DNA of 64,000 nt from JAJKIP01 sp037200685 (GTDB lineage Bacteria > Bacteroidota > Bacteroidia > Chitinophagales > Chitinophagaceae): positions 54,679 to 118,678 of the forward strand of contig JBBCIG010000001.1 of the NCBI GenBank assembly GCA_037200685.1. Reading direction: 5' to 3'. Below are positions 28,097 through 37,579 of the stretch, one piece after another; position 1 is the stretch's first letter, and the number at the start of each line of letters is the position of its first letter. The translations under genes and the position numbers were made by a program. Below the pieces are notes generated by a model. It was not told the DNA's origin, made no database searches, and saw nothing but the letters and a program-made list of their open reading frames with translations.

Positions 28097-28128
28097 TGCT
28101 CAGTAGAGAACAGGAAGATGAACGGAGC
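28097..28128 (+). repeat. Dispersed repeat, copy R5, left part (interrupted by the IS)
   Basis: TGCTCAGTAGAGAACAGGAA and GATGAACGGAGC match R1. The copy breaks after GGAGC, where the IS element begins; the other half resumes at 29265. Confidence 0.9.
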
Positions 28129-29264
28129 TGTATGTGTTTAGTAATTCGTAGACAGGAATTAGTAACGAAAAGCTAATTTCGGTATGATAAGAAGAAGCAG
28201 TCGTTTAGACAATACGTTAGAACGGGAGCATATTAAGCGTTTCAAGGAATTGTTTTGGGAGTACGAACAGATAAAACGGAAGGAACATTCTGAGTTTAAA
28301 TTGCTAAAATACTTTTGGAAAGCCCGGCACATAGATAAGCGGCTTTTTCATAAAGTATATGGCCGGTATAAAAGCTCGGAGAACAAAGAGACAGCAATTC
28401 TTCCGCAAAAGCGGGGTCCCCGTTACAACACACGTCGTACGGACATTGATCTGGAACACAAGATACTTGAATATCGAAGCAAGGGAAATAACCGTTATGA
28501 GATCTCCCAGATGTTAAACCTTGAAAAAGGCGGTAAAGCGATCAGTGCATCGGGGGTGTACAATGTTCTTAGACGTCATGGTTTAAACCGTTTAAAAAAC
28601 CGGGAAAAAGAAGAAAAAAGAAAGATCATTAAGGAGCGTATGGGTCAATTGGGTCATATAGATACTCATCATCTCAGTAAGTATGTTATCCGTGGAGAAG
28701 TACAGAAACTGTATGTAGTTGCTGTGCTGGATGATTATTCAAGATTAGCCTGGGCTGAGCTTTTAGAACAGGCAGACAGCCTTAGCGTTATGTTTTCAGT
28801 GATGCGTTGTTTTATGGAATTAAAGAAGCTTTACAATATTCAGTTTGAAGAAGTATTGACCGATAACGGAAAAGAGTTTGGCGGTTCAAATTTGAAACAC
28901 AAACAAAAACATGCATTTGAAAGAATGTTGATAGAGATGGGAGTAAAACATCGCTATACTCAGTTTTACAGACCTCAAACAAACGGAAAAATAGAACGGT
29001 TCTGGCGTACCATGGAAGAAGATCTGATAATGGATACAGACTTTGATTCAAAAGAAGAATTAAAGGAAGAAATATTGAAGTATAACTTTTATTACAATGA
29101 ACATCGGCCCCATCAGGGCATTGAAGGGAAAAAGCCGATAGAAATGATAAATAGGAGTGCTTAAATTTTACCGGTGGCCATGCTATGCTTTTTGAAGGAG
29201 CGCCGCATGGCCACCTGGTGAACTAAAGAATTTAATCTTGTCCACGAATTATTAAACATTTACA
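28129..29264 (+). mobile_element. Complete IS481-like insertion sequence, 1,136 bp, 5-bp target duplication
   Basis: The left end TGTATGTGTTTAGTAATTCG and the inverted right end TGTAAATGTTTAATAATTCG match in most of the first 33 bases, then GACA in both. The element begins TG and ends CA. GGAGC stands directly on both sides (28124-28128 and 29265-29269), and joining the flanks restores an intact dispersed repeat as in R1, so the edges are defined to the base. One intact transposase gene is inside. A hairpin follows that gene (GGTGGCCATG at 29173 with CATGGCCACC at 29206). Confidence 0.93.
28184..29164 (+). CDS. IS481-like transposase (DDE integrase-core)
   Basis: The 326-residue protein has an N-terminal helix-turn-helix region (NRYEISQMLNL ... 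ISASGVYNVLRRHGL), then an rve integrase core. The catalytic acidic residues are Asp in GHIDTHHLS, Asp in VLTDNGKEFGG and Glu in NGKIERFWRTM. The end YYNEHRPHQGIEGKKPIEM is typical of IS481/IS3-like transposases. One uninterrupted frame supports IS481 over the two-frame IS3 family. It is intact, so the element could be active. Confidence 0.9.
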   Translation: MIRRSSRLDNTLEREHIKRFKELFWEYEQIKRKEHSEFKLLKYFWKARHIDKRLFHKVYGRYKSSENKETAILPQKRGPRYNTRRTDIDLEHKILEYRSKGNNRYEISQMLNLEKGGKAISASGVYNVLRRHGLNRLKNREKEEKRKIIKERMGQLGHIDTHHLSKYVIRGEVQKLYVVAVLDDYSRLAWAELLEQADSLSVMFSVMRCFMELKKLYNIQFEEVLTDNGKEFGGSNLKHKQKHAFERMLIEMGVKHRYTQFYRPQTNGKIERFWRTMEEDLIMDTDFDSKEELKEEILKYNFYYNEHRPHQGIEGKKPIEMINRSA

Positions 29265-29313
29265 GGAGCGTCGCAACGAAGCTGATAATAGCAATGCAGT
29301 TGGTTATATAAAT
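29265..29313 (+). repeat. Dispersed repeat, copy R5, right part
   Basis: GGAGCGTCGCAACGAAGCTG, ATAATAGCAATGCAGTTGG. The leading GGAGC is the duplicated target. Confidence 0.9.
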
Positions 29314-29317
29314 CATA

Positions 29318-30592
29318 CTATTTATAAACCACTCCATCCTTCATGACAAACACCACCTTCCCAAAAACTTTTGAATCGATTAACGGATCGCCATCAACTG
29401 CAACAATGTCCGCCAACTTACCGGCTTCAATGCTGCCCAACTGATCTTTCATTCCTAAAAGCTCAGCCGCACTGATGGTGGCTGCTTTTATTGCTTCCAT
29501 GGCTGGCATGCCGGCTTCCATCATATAACCAAACTCCAGCCAGTTCAATCCATGTTTATATACACCCGCATCAGTACCAAAGGCGATCTTCACGCCGGCT
29601 TTATATGCTTTTGCAAATGTGCTTTGTATCTGTGGGCCTGTGGCTATTGCTTTTGGCGTTACGATGTCTGTATAATAACCAGGAATTTTTGCACTGTCAC
29701 CAACCGACTTTCCTGCGGTAATAGTGGGCACATACCATGTTCCATATTGTTTCATCAGTTGCATGCCTTCATCATCCATAAACGTTCCATGTTCGATAGA
29801 GTTTACGCCGCCCCGGATAGCTCGTTTTATTCCTTCGGCTCCATGCGCATGCGCTGCTACTTTAAATCCATAATCTTTTGCAGCAGCAACAACGGCTTTT
29901 ACTTCTTCTTCGGTAAATTGTGCATTGGCGCCATCTTTCGCCTGGCTTAATACGCCGCCGGTCGCTGTTATTTTTATCAGGTCAGATCCATCTTTGTACC
30001 GCTGCCTTACTGCCTGGTATGCTTCGTAAGGGCCATTGATTACACCATCTTTAGGGCCGGGATCACCCATTAAATCTTTGCGATAGCCATTCGTTGGATC
30101 AGCATGTCCGCCTGTTGTCGCAATGGTTTTTCCTGCTGTAAAAATTCTTGGACCGATTATATACCCTTTGTTAATCGCATTGCGCAAAGAAATGTTCACA
30201 CCTGTTCCTCCTAAATCTCTTACGGTTGTAAAACCCGCCATCAAAGTAACGTTTGCATACTTTACTGATTCAAATGCGATATCGGGAGGATTAGTAATGA
30301 ATTTTTCAGCGACATTTCCTTTTTTCGTTTCACTTTCTAAATGCACATGCATGTCTATCCAGCCGGGAGTAACGGTTTTTGTTTTCAGATCAATTGTTTT
30401 TGTATTAGCGGGTGCATTTGCAAAGCCGCTTTCCACACTGATTATCTTATTTTTTTCAATAACAATTGTCACATTCTTTTTGGGGGCATCGGAGATTCCG
30501 TCAATTAAAACACCGCACCAGATATATGTTTTCTGCGCCGGTAAAGCGAACGTTAGCAATAAAGTATATAGTAATATTGAAATTTTTCTCAT
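29318..30592 (-). CDS. Exported amidohydrolase (imidazolonepropionase/prolidase-like)
   Basis: Start 30592 gives a signal peptide MRKISILLYTLLLTFALPAQ. The mature part is a TIM-barrel amidohydrolase: VTPGWIDMHVHLE with the HxH metal site, TTVRDLGG, the lysine in DLIKITATGG, AAHAHGAEGIKRAI and SIEHGTFMDDEG with the next two histidines, and FGTDAGVYKHG with the final Asp. The end LGSIEAGKLADIVAVDGDP is the conserved amidohydrolase tail. Secreted members of this group include X-Pro dipeptidases and other cyclic-amide hydrolases; the substrate is not defined here. About 425 residues, intact. Confidence 0.9.
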   Translation of the reverse strand: MRKISILLYTLLLTFALPAQKTYIWCGVLIDGISDAPKKNVTIVIEKNKIISVESGFANAPANTKTIDLKTKTVTPGWIDMHVHLESETKKGNVAEKFITNPPDIAFESVKYANVTLMAGFTTVRDLGGTGVNISLRNAINKGYIIGPRIFTAGKTIATTGGHADPTNGYRKDLMGDPGPKDGVINGPYEAYQAVRQRYKDGSDLIKITATGGVLSQAKDGANAQFTEEEVKAVVAAAKDYGFKVAAHAHGAEGIKRAIRGGVNSIEHGTFMDDEGMQLMKQYGTWYVPTITAGKSVGDSAKIPGYYTDIVTPKAIATGPQIQSTFAKAYKAGVKIAFGTDAGVYKHGLNWLEFGYMMEAGMPAMEAIKAATISAAELLGMKDQLGSIEAGKLADIVAVDGDPLIDSKVFGKVVFVMKDGVVYK

Positions 30593-30855
30593 ACAGTGAT
30601 TTTTTGGTAAATAAAAATACCCGTTTTTTCCACACACAGGAAATTCAAATTTTAACGACATAATAAATTGCATTAACTTTACACGACCTCTTGGAAGTTC
30701 TTCTTGTTGATTTGTGAAGTATCCGCTTGGTCAATTTGGTGAGCTGATTTTCTCAATATTTTTTATTACTGATATCGAACCTGAACCACAAGCACTGCTT
30801 GAGCGAATTTCATTTGCCTGTCCTTTGTTAAAAAAAAGAACTAATTGACCCTTTT

Positions 30856-32505
30856 ATGGCGAAATACATATTTGTTACCGGCGGTGTTACTTCCTCATTA
30901 GGCAAAGGCATTGTTGCCGCCTCTCTTGCCAAACTTTTGCAGGCGAGGGGATTGAAAGTGACCATTCAGAAATTCGATCCTTATATTAATGTAGACCCCG
31001 GAACATTAAATCCTTATGAACACGGCGAGTGTTTTGTAACCGAAGATGGCGCCGAAACTGATCTTGACCTTGGGCACTACGAAAGATTTCTCAATATTTT
31101 TACTTCCCAGGCTAATAATGTAACTACCGGTAGAATATACCAGACTGTTATTAATAAAGAAAGAGAAGGCGCTTATTTGGGTAAAACCGTCCAGGTTGTT
31201 CCTCATATTACCGATGAAATAAAAAGAAGAATGCTGCAGTTGGGGCAGAGCAGTCAATATGATATTGTGATTACGGAAATTGGTGGCACAGTAGGGGATA
31301 TAGAAAGTTTGCCGTTTGTGGAAGCAGTTCGCCAGTTACAATGGGAATTACCTGAGGAAGACACCGTTATTGTTCACCTAACATTGATACCCTATTTAAA
31401 AGCGGCGAAAGAATTAAAAACTAAACCAACCCAGCACAGTGTAAAAATGCTGAGCCAGGAAGGGGTACACCCGGATATTATTGTTTGCCGTACTGAAAGG
31501 CCTTTGAATATCGAACTCCGCAGGAAGATCGCATTGTTTTGTAATGTAAAGCAGGAAGCAGTGATAGAAGCTGCGGATGCACCAACTATTTACGAAGTGC
31601 CGTTGGCCATGCTGCGTGAAAAGCTGGACCTTATTTGTTTAAAGAAATTAGCAATTCCCCAGTACAACGAACCTGAACTGGGAAGATGGAAAGAGTTTTT
31701 GGATAAATTAAAATATCCAAAGAGTAAAGTCTCTATTGGCCTGATCGGAAAATATATCGAGCTGCAGGATGCCTATAAATCTATTTTGGAATCATTCGTG
31801 CATGCAGGCGCTATCAATGAGTGCCAGGTGCAAATCGTGAATGTTCATAGTGAATTTATTACAGAGGATAATGTAAAAGAAAAATTAGCGGGCCTCGATG
31901 GTTTATTAGTAGCGCCTGGTTTTGGTCATCGTGGCGTGGAAGGAAAGATCAGCGCTGTAAAATATGCAAGGGAAAGAGGGCTTCCTTTCTTCGGTATTTG
32001 CCTGGGAATGCAAATGGCCGTGATTGAATTTGCAAGAAATATATTGGGCTTGCCGGAAGCGCATTCTACTGAAATGGTACCTCAAACCAAAGACCCTGTT
32101 ATTGACCTGATGGAAGAACAGAAAAAAGTTACTGCGAAAGGCGGTACCATGCGCCTGGGAGCTTATGTATGTGATTTGAAAGAAGGGTCATTGGCACAAA
32201 GCATTTATGAAAAAAACTCGATCAGCGAACGCCATCGCCATCGCTGGGAATTTAATAATAAATACCTTGAAAGTTTTGAAAAAGCTGGTATGATAGCCAG
32301 TGGAAAAAATCCGAATACAGGCCTGGTAGAGATTATTGAATTGCCGGAGCATCCTTTCTTCATCGGCGTACAGTATCACCCTGAATTAAAGAGTACCGTA
32401 GAAAATCCTCAGCCCGTTTTCGTTCACTTTATTAAGGCGGCTAAAGCTTATTCGGAAAAAGCCACAGAAGTGAAAAATCCGTTGTTACAAAGTGAAATGA
32501 TCTAA
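30856..32505 (+). CDS. pyrG: CTP synthase
   Basis: PyrG aminates UTP to CTP using ATP and glutamine. The 549-residue product starts AKYIFVTGGVTSSLGKGI, with the synthetase P-loop, and has KFDPYINVDPGTLNPYEHGE and ETDLDLGHYERF. The glutamine amidotransferase half carries the nucleophile in FFGICLGMQMAVIEF and the His/Glu of GVQYHPELKS. Length is normal and the frame intact. It is divergent from the amidohydrolase gene and followed by yidC. Confidence 0.97.
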   Translation: MAKYIFVTGGVTSSLGKGIVAASLAKLLQARGLKVTIQKFDPYINVDPGTLNPYEHGECFVTEDGAETDLDLGHYERFLNIFTSQANNVTTGRIYQTVINKEREGAYLGKTVQVVPHITDEIKRRMLQLGQSSQYDIVITEIGGTVGDIESLPFVEAVRQLQWELPEEDTVIVHLTLIPYLKAAKELKTKPTQHSVKMLSQEGVHPDIIVCRTERPLNIELRRKIALFCNVKQEAVIEAADAPTIYEVPLAMLREKLDLICLKKLAIPQYNEPELGRWKEFLDKLKYPKSKVSIGLIGKYIELQDAYKSILESFVHAGAINECQVQIVNVHSEFITEDNVKEKLAGLDGLLVAPGFGHRGVEGKISAVKYARERGLPFFGICLGMQMAVIEFARNILGLPEAHSTEMVPQTKDPVIDLMEEQKKVTAKGGTMRLGAYVCDLKEGSLAQSIYEKNSISERHRHRWEFNNKYLESFEKAGMIASGKNPNTGLVEIIELPEHPFFIGVQYHPELKSTVENPQPVFVHFIKAAKAYSEKATEVKNPLLQSEMI

Positions 32506-32615
32506 AACGATTGGAATTAAGGATGAATTCTCCTATCGTAATCTTTTAGCCGGCTATTTTCTTCGTTTGACCGATTTGGCTTTCGGCCTTATAGTCCCGA
32601 CTTGCCTCTTTACCC

Positions 32616-32623
32616 TATCTTTG
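32616..32623 (+). promoter_or_regulatory. Putative Bacteroidota -7 element for yidC
   Basis: TATCTTTG matches TAnnTTTG exactly and ends 23 bp before the yidC ATG. A -33 TTTG at the right distance is not obvious. Confidence 0.5.
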
Positions 32624-32646
32624 CCGTCTTTAAATTTTAACTACTG

Positions 32647-34503
32647 ATGAAGTTTGATCGTAATACGGTTTTAGGCTTTTCAATCCTGGCTGTGCTGTTT
32701 TTGGGCTATTTCTTTTATAATAGCCGGGAGCAGGCAGCTTTTCAAAAAAACAAGGAAAGGGAGCAGGCAATATTGGATTCTATTGCAAATGTTAACAGGC
32801 CAAAAGCCGACCCAATCGCTCAAAAAATTGATTCCATTCGAAATGATTCTGTCATTAAGGTGGCAAAAGTTGGAAATTTTAAAGGTGCGGGAAATGGAAC
32901 GGAAGAAATAACAAAGGTTTCCAATAAGGTTTTCACAGTCGCCTTTACTAATAAAGGTGGTCAACCTAAATGGATAGAATTAAATAAGTATAAGAATATG
33001 GATAGCGGCATGGTGAAGCTGGCCGCCTCTGATTTTAATAAAATCAGCTATACTATTAATACAGGAAACAGCAGCAGTTCACCAACCAGCGATCTTTATT
33101 TTGAGCCTGCGAAAGTTGTAAGTAATGCAGATGGCACTACGACGGTTTCTTTTTTACTTCGTTCATCCGATAGTTCTGGCAGCGCCTCATCTATTATTCA
33201 TCAGTATACGATTAAGCCTGATGAATACATGATAGATCTTCATATACAATTGACAGGAGCTGATCTGCTGACACAGGGTATTATGAACTTTAATTGGAAT
33301 TATGCTGCAGCGCAACAGGAATCGGATATCAGTTTTGAAAAACAGAATACACAAATCGGTTTTATAGAAGATGGTGAATTTGATTATCATACCATTGGCC
33401 GGCGCAGTGATGTAAATTTTACTGAACCGGTAAAATGGATTGGGGTGCGGCAGCGTTTCTTTAATACTTTTCTTATTGCAAAGAATAATTTTTCATCCGG
33501 AAAGATTGAATGGGAACTTCCTTCAAATGAAATGAAGACCATTGTACAAACAACTGCGACCATGCAGATGAAACTGCCGGTGCAATCAAACATGAGTGCG
33601 GACTTCAGCATTTTTTATGGTCCCGCGAATTTTCATACGTTAAAGAAATATGACCTTAAATTAGATAAGCTGATTAATTTAGGACAAGGCATGTATGCTT
33701 TCGTCCGACCTTTGAACCGTTATGTGATCTTACCTGTTTGGGATTTTTTCAAGAGTTTAGTCAGCAACTTCGGAATTGTAATTGCGCTTCTTACGCTTTT
33801 CATTCGTTTAGTGATTTCTCCATTGACCTATAAAAGTTATTTGAGTGGCGCTAAAATGAAAGCGTTGCGGCCTGAAATCGCCAAGCTGAAAGAAAAGTTT
33901 GGAAAAGACCAGCAGCAAATGAGCATGGAACAAATGAAGCTGTTCAGGGAAGCGGGAGTAAACCCTTTGGGCGGATGTATACCTGCGCTTTTCCAGATAC
34001 CGATCTTCTTTGCCTTATATAGTTTCTTTAGCGCTAACCCTGATTTGCGTGGCGCAGATTTTTTATGGGCGAAAGATCTTTCCGCATTTGATGACCTGAT
34101 AAAATTTGGTACCAATATTCCTTTGCTGGGCGGCCACCTGAGTTTGTTTACCATAACGGCTGTGATAACGAGCCTTCTTATTTCTTTATATAGTATGAGC
34201 ATGACGCCGGACCAAAGTAACCCGGTGTTGAAATACATGCCTTATATTTTTCCTGTATTTCTTTTGTTCATTTTTAATAAGCTGCCTTCGGCGTTAACAT
34301 GGTATTATACCGTATCGAATGTTATTACGCTGATCCTGCAGTTTGTAATCCAGAACTATATTATCGACCATGATAAAGTGCTTGCCAACATAGAAGCGAA
34401 CCGTAAAAAGCCAAAGACGAAATCCAAATGGCAGGAAAAAGTGGCACAAATGCAGGAACAACAAAAGCGCATGAAAGAAGCACAACAAAAAGGCAAAAGG
34501 TGA
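32647..34503 (+). CDS. yidC: Membrane protein insertase YidC
   Basis: YidC inserts and folds inner-membrane proteins, alone or with SecYEG. The 618-residue product has an N-terminal helix (TVLGFSILAVLFLGYFFYN), a large periplasmic domain of about 330 residues, and the C-terminal YidC/Oxa1 core. Core motifs include LISPLTYKSYLSGAKMKAL, LFREAGVNPLGGCIPALFQIPIFFALY and later helices. The tail is very basic (KKPKTKSKWQEKVAQMQEQQ), as often in Bacteroidota. The frame is intact, and a terminator follows 29 bp later. Confidence 0.96.
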   Translation: MKFDRNTVLGFSILAVLFLGYFFYNSREQAAFQKNKEREQAILDSIANVNRPKADPIAQKIDSIRNDSVIKVAKVGNFKGAGNGTEEITKVSNKVFTVAFTNKGGQPKWIELNKYKNMDSGMVKLAASDFNKISYTINTGNSSSSPTSDLYFEPAKVVSNADGTTTVSFLLRSSDSSGSASSIIHQYTIKPDEYMIDLHIQLTGADLLTQGIMNFNWNYAAAQQESDISFEKQNTQIGFIEDGEFDYHTIGRRSDVNFTEPVKWIGVRQRFFNTFLIAKNNFSSGKIEWELPSNEMKTIVQTTATMQMKLPVQSNMSADFSIFYGPANFHTLKKYDLKLDKLINLGQGMYAFVRPLNRYVILPVWDFFKSLVSNFGIVIALLTLFIRLVISPLTYKSYLSGAKMKALRPEIAKLKEKFGKDQQQMSMEQMKLFREAGVNPLGGCIPALFQIPIFFALYSFFSANPDLRGADFLWAKDLSAFDDLIKFGTNIPLLGGHLSLFTITAVITSLLISLYSMSMTPDQSNPVLKYMPYIFPVFLLFIFNKLPSALTWYYTVSNVITLILQFVIQNYIIDHDKVLANIEANRKKPKTKSKWQEKVAQMQEQQKRMKEAQQKGKR

Positions 34504-34532
34504 TTGTCTTTAGTTAAAATACTCACAAGAAG

Positions 34533-34567
34533 ATCCGGGTTCAGCTTTAAGCCACCCGGATTTTTTG
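34533..34567 (+). terminator. Rho-independent terminator after yidC
   Basis: ATCCGGGT and ACCCGGAT form an 8-bp GC-rich stem with a 13-base loop, followed by TTTTTTG. Confidence 0.88.
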
Positions 34568-34619
34568 TTTACGCAACTAAATGGCTAAATTAGTACGTCT
34601 ATAATATGATTAATAAAAA

Positions 34620-35285
34620 ATGAAAAAAACAACTACTATATTCTCACTTGCGCTTTGTATGAGCCTTTTTTCTTTCCAGGCTTTTGGTCAGAAAAAATTG
34701 ACAGAAGCGACTATATCGTATGATATTGTTATTAACACAAACAATGCAACTCCCAAGGCAGCAGATTTGTTGGATGGAGCTGTCAGTGTTATTTACCTGA
34801 AGGGAAATTCAAGTCGTTCAGAAATGAGCAGTTCACTTGGTACGCAGTCTACGATTATCGATGGTAAGACTGGCAATGTTACCATCCTGAAGGATTATGG
34901 TGAACAGAAATACATGATCAGCATGACACCCGCCAACTGGAAGGAGTCTAATAAAAAATATGAAGGAACTACTTTTACTTACGAAGAAGAGTATAAAACT
35001 ATTGCGGGATATAATTGCCAGAAAGCGATTGGTAAACTGGTAGATGGTACTACGTTTACTGTTTATTTCACGAAAGACCTTTTGCCTGTAAATAAAGATT
35101 TTCAATACCTCAATAAAAATCTTCCAGGCCTTGCTATGCAGTACGAGGCTAATTTAGGTAAACAAAAAGTTACTTACACTGTTTCTACTATCAACTTCAA
35201 CCTTGTGCCTGCTGCAAAGTTTGATGCTCCTTCATCCGGTTACCGCGTAATGACTTACGAAGAAAGCTTAAGAGGAGGGAACTAA
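34620..35285 (+). CDS. Small secreted GLPGLI-like protein
   Basis: A 221-residue protein with signal peptide MKKTTTIFSLALCMSLFSFQAFGQ. The mature part is rich in beta-strand patterns and contains NLPGLAMQYEANLG, close to the LPGLIL motif of the GLPGLI family of secreted Bacteroidota proteins of unknown function. A single cysteine in GYNCQKAIG aligns with a common position in that family. It is intact and stands alone between the yidC terminator and repeat R6. Confidence 0.75.
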   Translation: MKKTTTIFSLALCMSLFSFQAFGQKKLTEATISYDIVINTNNATPKAADLLDGAVSVIYLKGNSSRSEMSSSLGTQSTIIDGKTGNVTILKDYGEQKYMISMTPANWKESNKKYEGTTFTYEEEYKTIAGYNCQKAIGKLVDGTTFTVYFTKDLLPVNKDFQYLNKNLPGLAMQYEANLGKQKVTYTVSTINFNLVPAAKFDAPSSGYRVMTYEESLRGGN

Positions 35286-35374
35286 AAAGACTTGTTTTAA
35301 ATTTCTATTTCATGATGTGATGTCCATTTAGAAGACTGCCGCATCAGGAAGCTGATGCCATGAAAATGGAACCC

Positions 35375-35426
35375 TGAACGGAGCGCCGCAACAGGCGATG
35401 CTATAAAAAAACTAAAGCTGGGCTAA
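35375..35426 (+). repeat. Dispersed repeat, copy R6 (partial, eroded)
   Basis: TGAACGGAGCGCCGCAACAG, GCGATGCTATAAAAAAACTA, AAGCTGGGCTA. The first part of the element is missing or highly changed. Confidence 0.65.
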
Positions 35427-35449
35427 AAAATTTGATTAGAAAACTCCTA

Positions 35450-35808
35450 TTAGCGGGTGGCCGCATTTGGATTGAAAGTAATCTTGTTATTCAGGATCAC
35501 TTTTTTCTGGGAAGGAAGAGTGTATGTTACATTCCCCTGCTGATAAGTAACTACGGTATTATTGAGGTTAATGTATTTGCTTTGATCAGGATTGATAACC
35601 TGGTTGCCACGAAAACTATAGCCTGATTGTAAGAGAACATGCCCGGAATAGCCTGTCTCTTATTGGGTAAGAAGTGATTTGCGGGACTTATCTTTTCTAA
35701 GATTGCCTTCACCCAATGTGCAAAAGCACCAACCGTTATTCCTGCCAATAACAGGAGAACAGTTAATTTTTTACCAGTTGCTTTCAATATGAATAAGTTA
35801 GTTTTCAA
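35450..35808 (-). CDS. Small exported or membrane-anchored protein, one frameshift
   Basis: The N-terminal part (35808 down to about 35630) encodes KKLTVLLLLAGITVGAFAHWV, a membrane anchor or signal. The frame then breaks near 35628, in TTACAATCAGGC, and continues as SGYSFRGNQVINPDQSKYIN and ends ITFNPNAATR at 35450. Total is about 120 residues. I recognise no family. The start is unclear because no ATG fits; TTG at 35808 is the first candidate. It begins one of the indel-rich parts of the window. Confidence 0.5.
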
Positions 35809-35895
35809 TTACTCAGCAAATTTAACACTAAAAAAGATATAAACCGAAACCGTTGGTGGAGAATTTTAATACTAGTTTAACGCCTCAAGGGCAAA

Positions 35896-35926
35896 ATTGT
35901 TACATAAAAGCTGAAAAATATCTTTG
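35896..35926 (+). promoter_or_regulatory. Putative promoter for the TPR gene
   Basis: A TTG at 35897-35899 and TATCTTTG at 35919-35926 lie 19 bp apart, close to the Bacteroidota sigma-A consensus. The next gene starts at 36050. Confidence 0.5.
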
Positions 35927-36049
35927 AATTTTGCACAGGTGGGGAAATCTTAAGCCCGTATTTTAACCTTTTGAGATAACTTGTTGATAATAACGGCCTA
36001 TTTATTGAGAATTATCCTTCAGATTTCTACCACCAAAAGACAGAAATTA

Positions 36050-37471
36050 ATGAAAGAATACCCTTATCGAAGAAGACCGCGACCAGATCCGGCACCTCCT
36101 GAAACAATATGAAAACCTCAGAAATGGGGAAACCCATTCATTCCTGGAGGAAGATGCCTTCGAAAAGATCATCAATTATTTTGAAGAAAAAGAGCAGTTC
36201 GCCAGTGCCATGGAGGCGGTAGATATGGCGATTGAGCAATATTCCTATTCTGCATCATTGCTGGTACGAAAGGCGGATATTTTACTTACCAACGTCATTA
36301 TCGTGAAGCCCTGGAAGTGCTTGACCGGGCGTCATTATTCGACAATAATGATATCAACGTTTATATTTTAAAAACAGACGCATACCTGGCCCTGGATGAA
36401 CAGGAAAAAGCGGTGATCTTATTGGAAGAAGCACTGCATATTTTTGAAGGAGAAGAAAAGATAGAATTGCTTTTTGAACTGGCCGATGTGTATGATGACT
36501 ACGAAGAGTTTGACAAGGTGTTTGATTGCCTTAAAATGATCCTTGAACTGGACCCGAATAATGAAGAGGCTTTATATAAGATATGTTTCTGGACGGACTT
36601 TACCGGCAGAAGTGAAGAAAGCATCCGCCTTCACCAGCAGATCATTGATGATTTTCCTTATAGTGAACTGGCGTGGTTCAACCTTGCGGCGGCATATCAG
36701 GGATTAAAGCTTTATGAAAAAGCGATTGATGCATATCTCTACGCCGTCGCTATTGAAGAAAAGTTTGATTATGCTTATCGGTAACATGGGCGATGCATAT
36801 ATCCGGCTAAGAAAATACAAAGAAGCGATCGAAGTATTGGAGAAAGTGACGGAATTATCCAAGCCGGAAGTAGTGATCTATGAAGCGATGGCCATTGCTA
36901 CGACAGGTTGAAGAATTTTGCGCAGGCGAGATTTTATTACAGAAAAGCATCTCATCTTAACCAGGAAGATAGCAAGTTGATTTATAAAATCGCCTGCACT
37001 TACTATAATGAAAAGCAGTGGGAGAGTTGCATGAAGCAGTTAGGACCATGCAATCAAGATCCATAAAATGCAGCCTGAATATAATTTGCTGATGGGCGAA
37101 TGTAAAATGGAAACGGTGCATTTAAAGAAGCCGTGCAATATTTTTAATAATGTCGTTCGTATCCGCCAGCGCAATATTGCAGGATGGGAGGCTTTAGTCA
37201 GGTGTTTATACAAAGCCGGTATGTATAATGAAGCACTGATACAAGCACAACTTGCATTAAACGTCACAGATGGAAAACCGTTATTCTTTTTTACAGGCAG
37301 CCGTATTGTTTGCAACAGGAAAAAATAAAGAAGCGCTTTTGCAATTTGAAAATGCAATGATAAACTGCTCCTAAATTATTAAAAAAGTTCATCGAACTGA
37401 ACCCTTCCAGCCTGCAAAACCAACAGATCGTTGATATACTCGCCAGGTATAAAAGAAAAAAATCCATCTGA
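36050..37471 (+). CDS. TPR-repeat protein, at least five frameshifts
   Basis: Reading through frame changes near 36070, 36285, 36780, 36905, 37040-37130 and 37300-37375 gives one protein of about 470 residues. It starts MKEY...IEEDRDQIRHLL and consists almost wholly of tetratricopeptide-like helical pairs. The longest clean part (36317-36784) has ELADVYDDYEEFDKVFDCL and LAAAYQGLKLYEKAIDAYL. No signal peptide is seen, so it is likely cytoplasmic. Function cannot be inferred beyond protein binding. The breaks belong to the cluster of probable sequence errors in 35.6-38.3 kb. Confidence 0.75.
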
Positions 37472-37579
37472 TTAAAACACGATCATTCTTCTTATTTTGC
37501 GCCGCGGTCCAGATATGGTTTTTAGCATTTGCCTCTATCCTTTAAACGACATTATAATTAAATCTGAATTAATTAAGGT

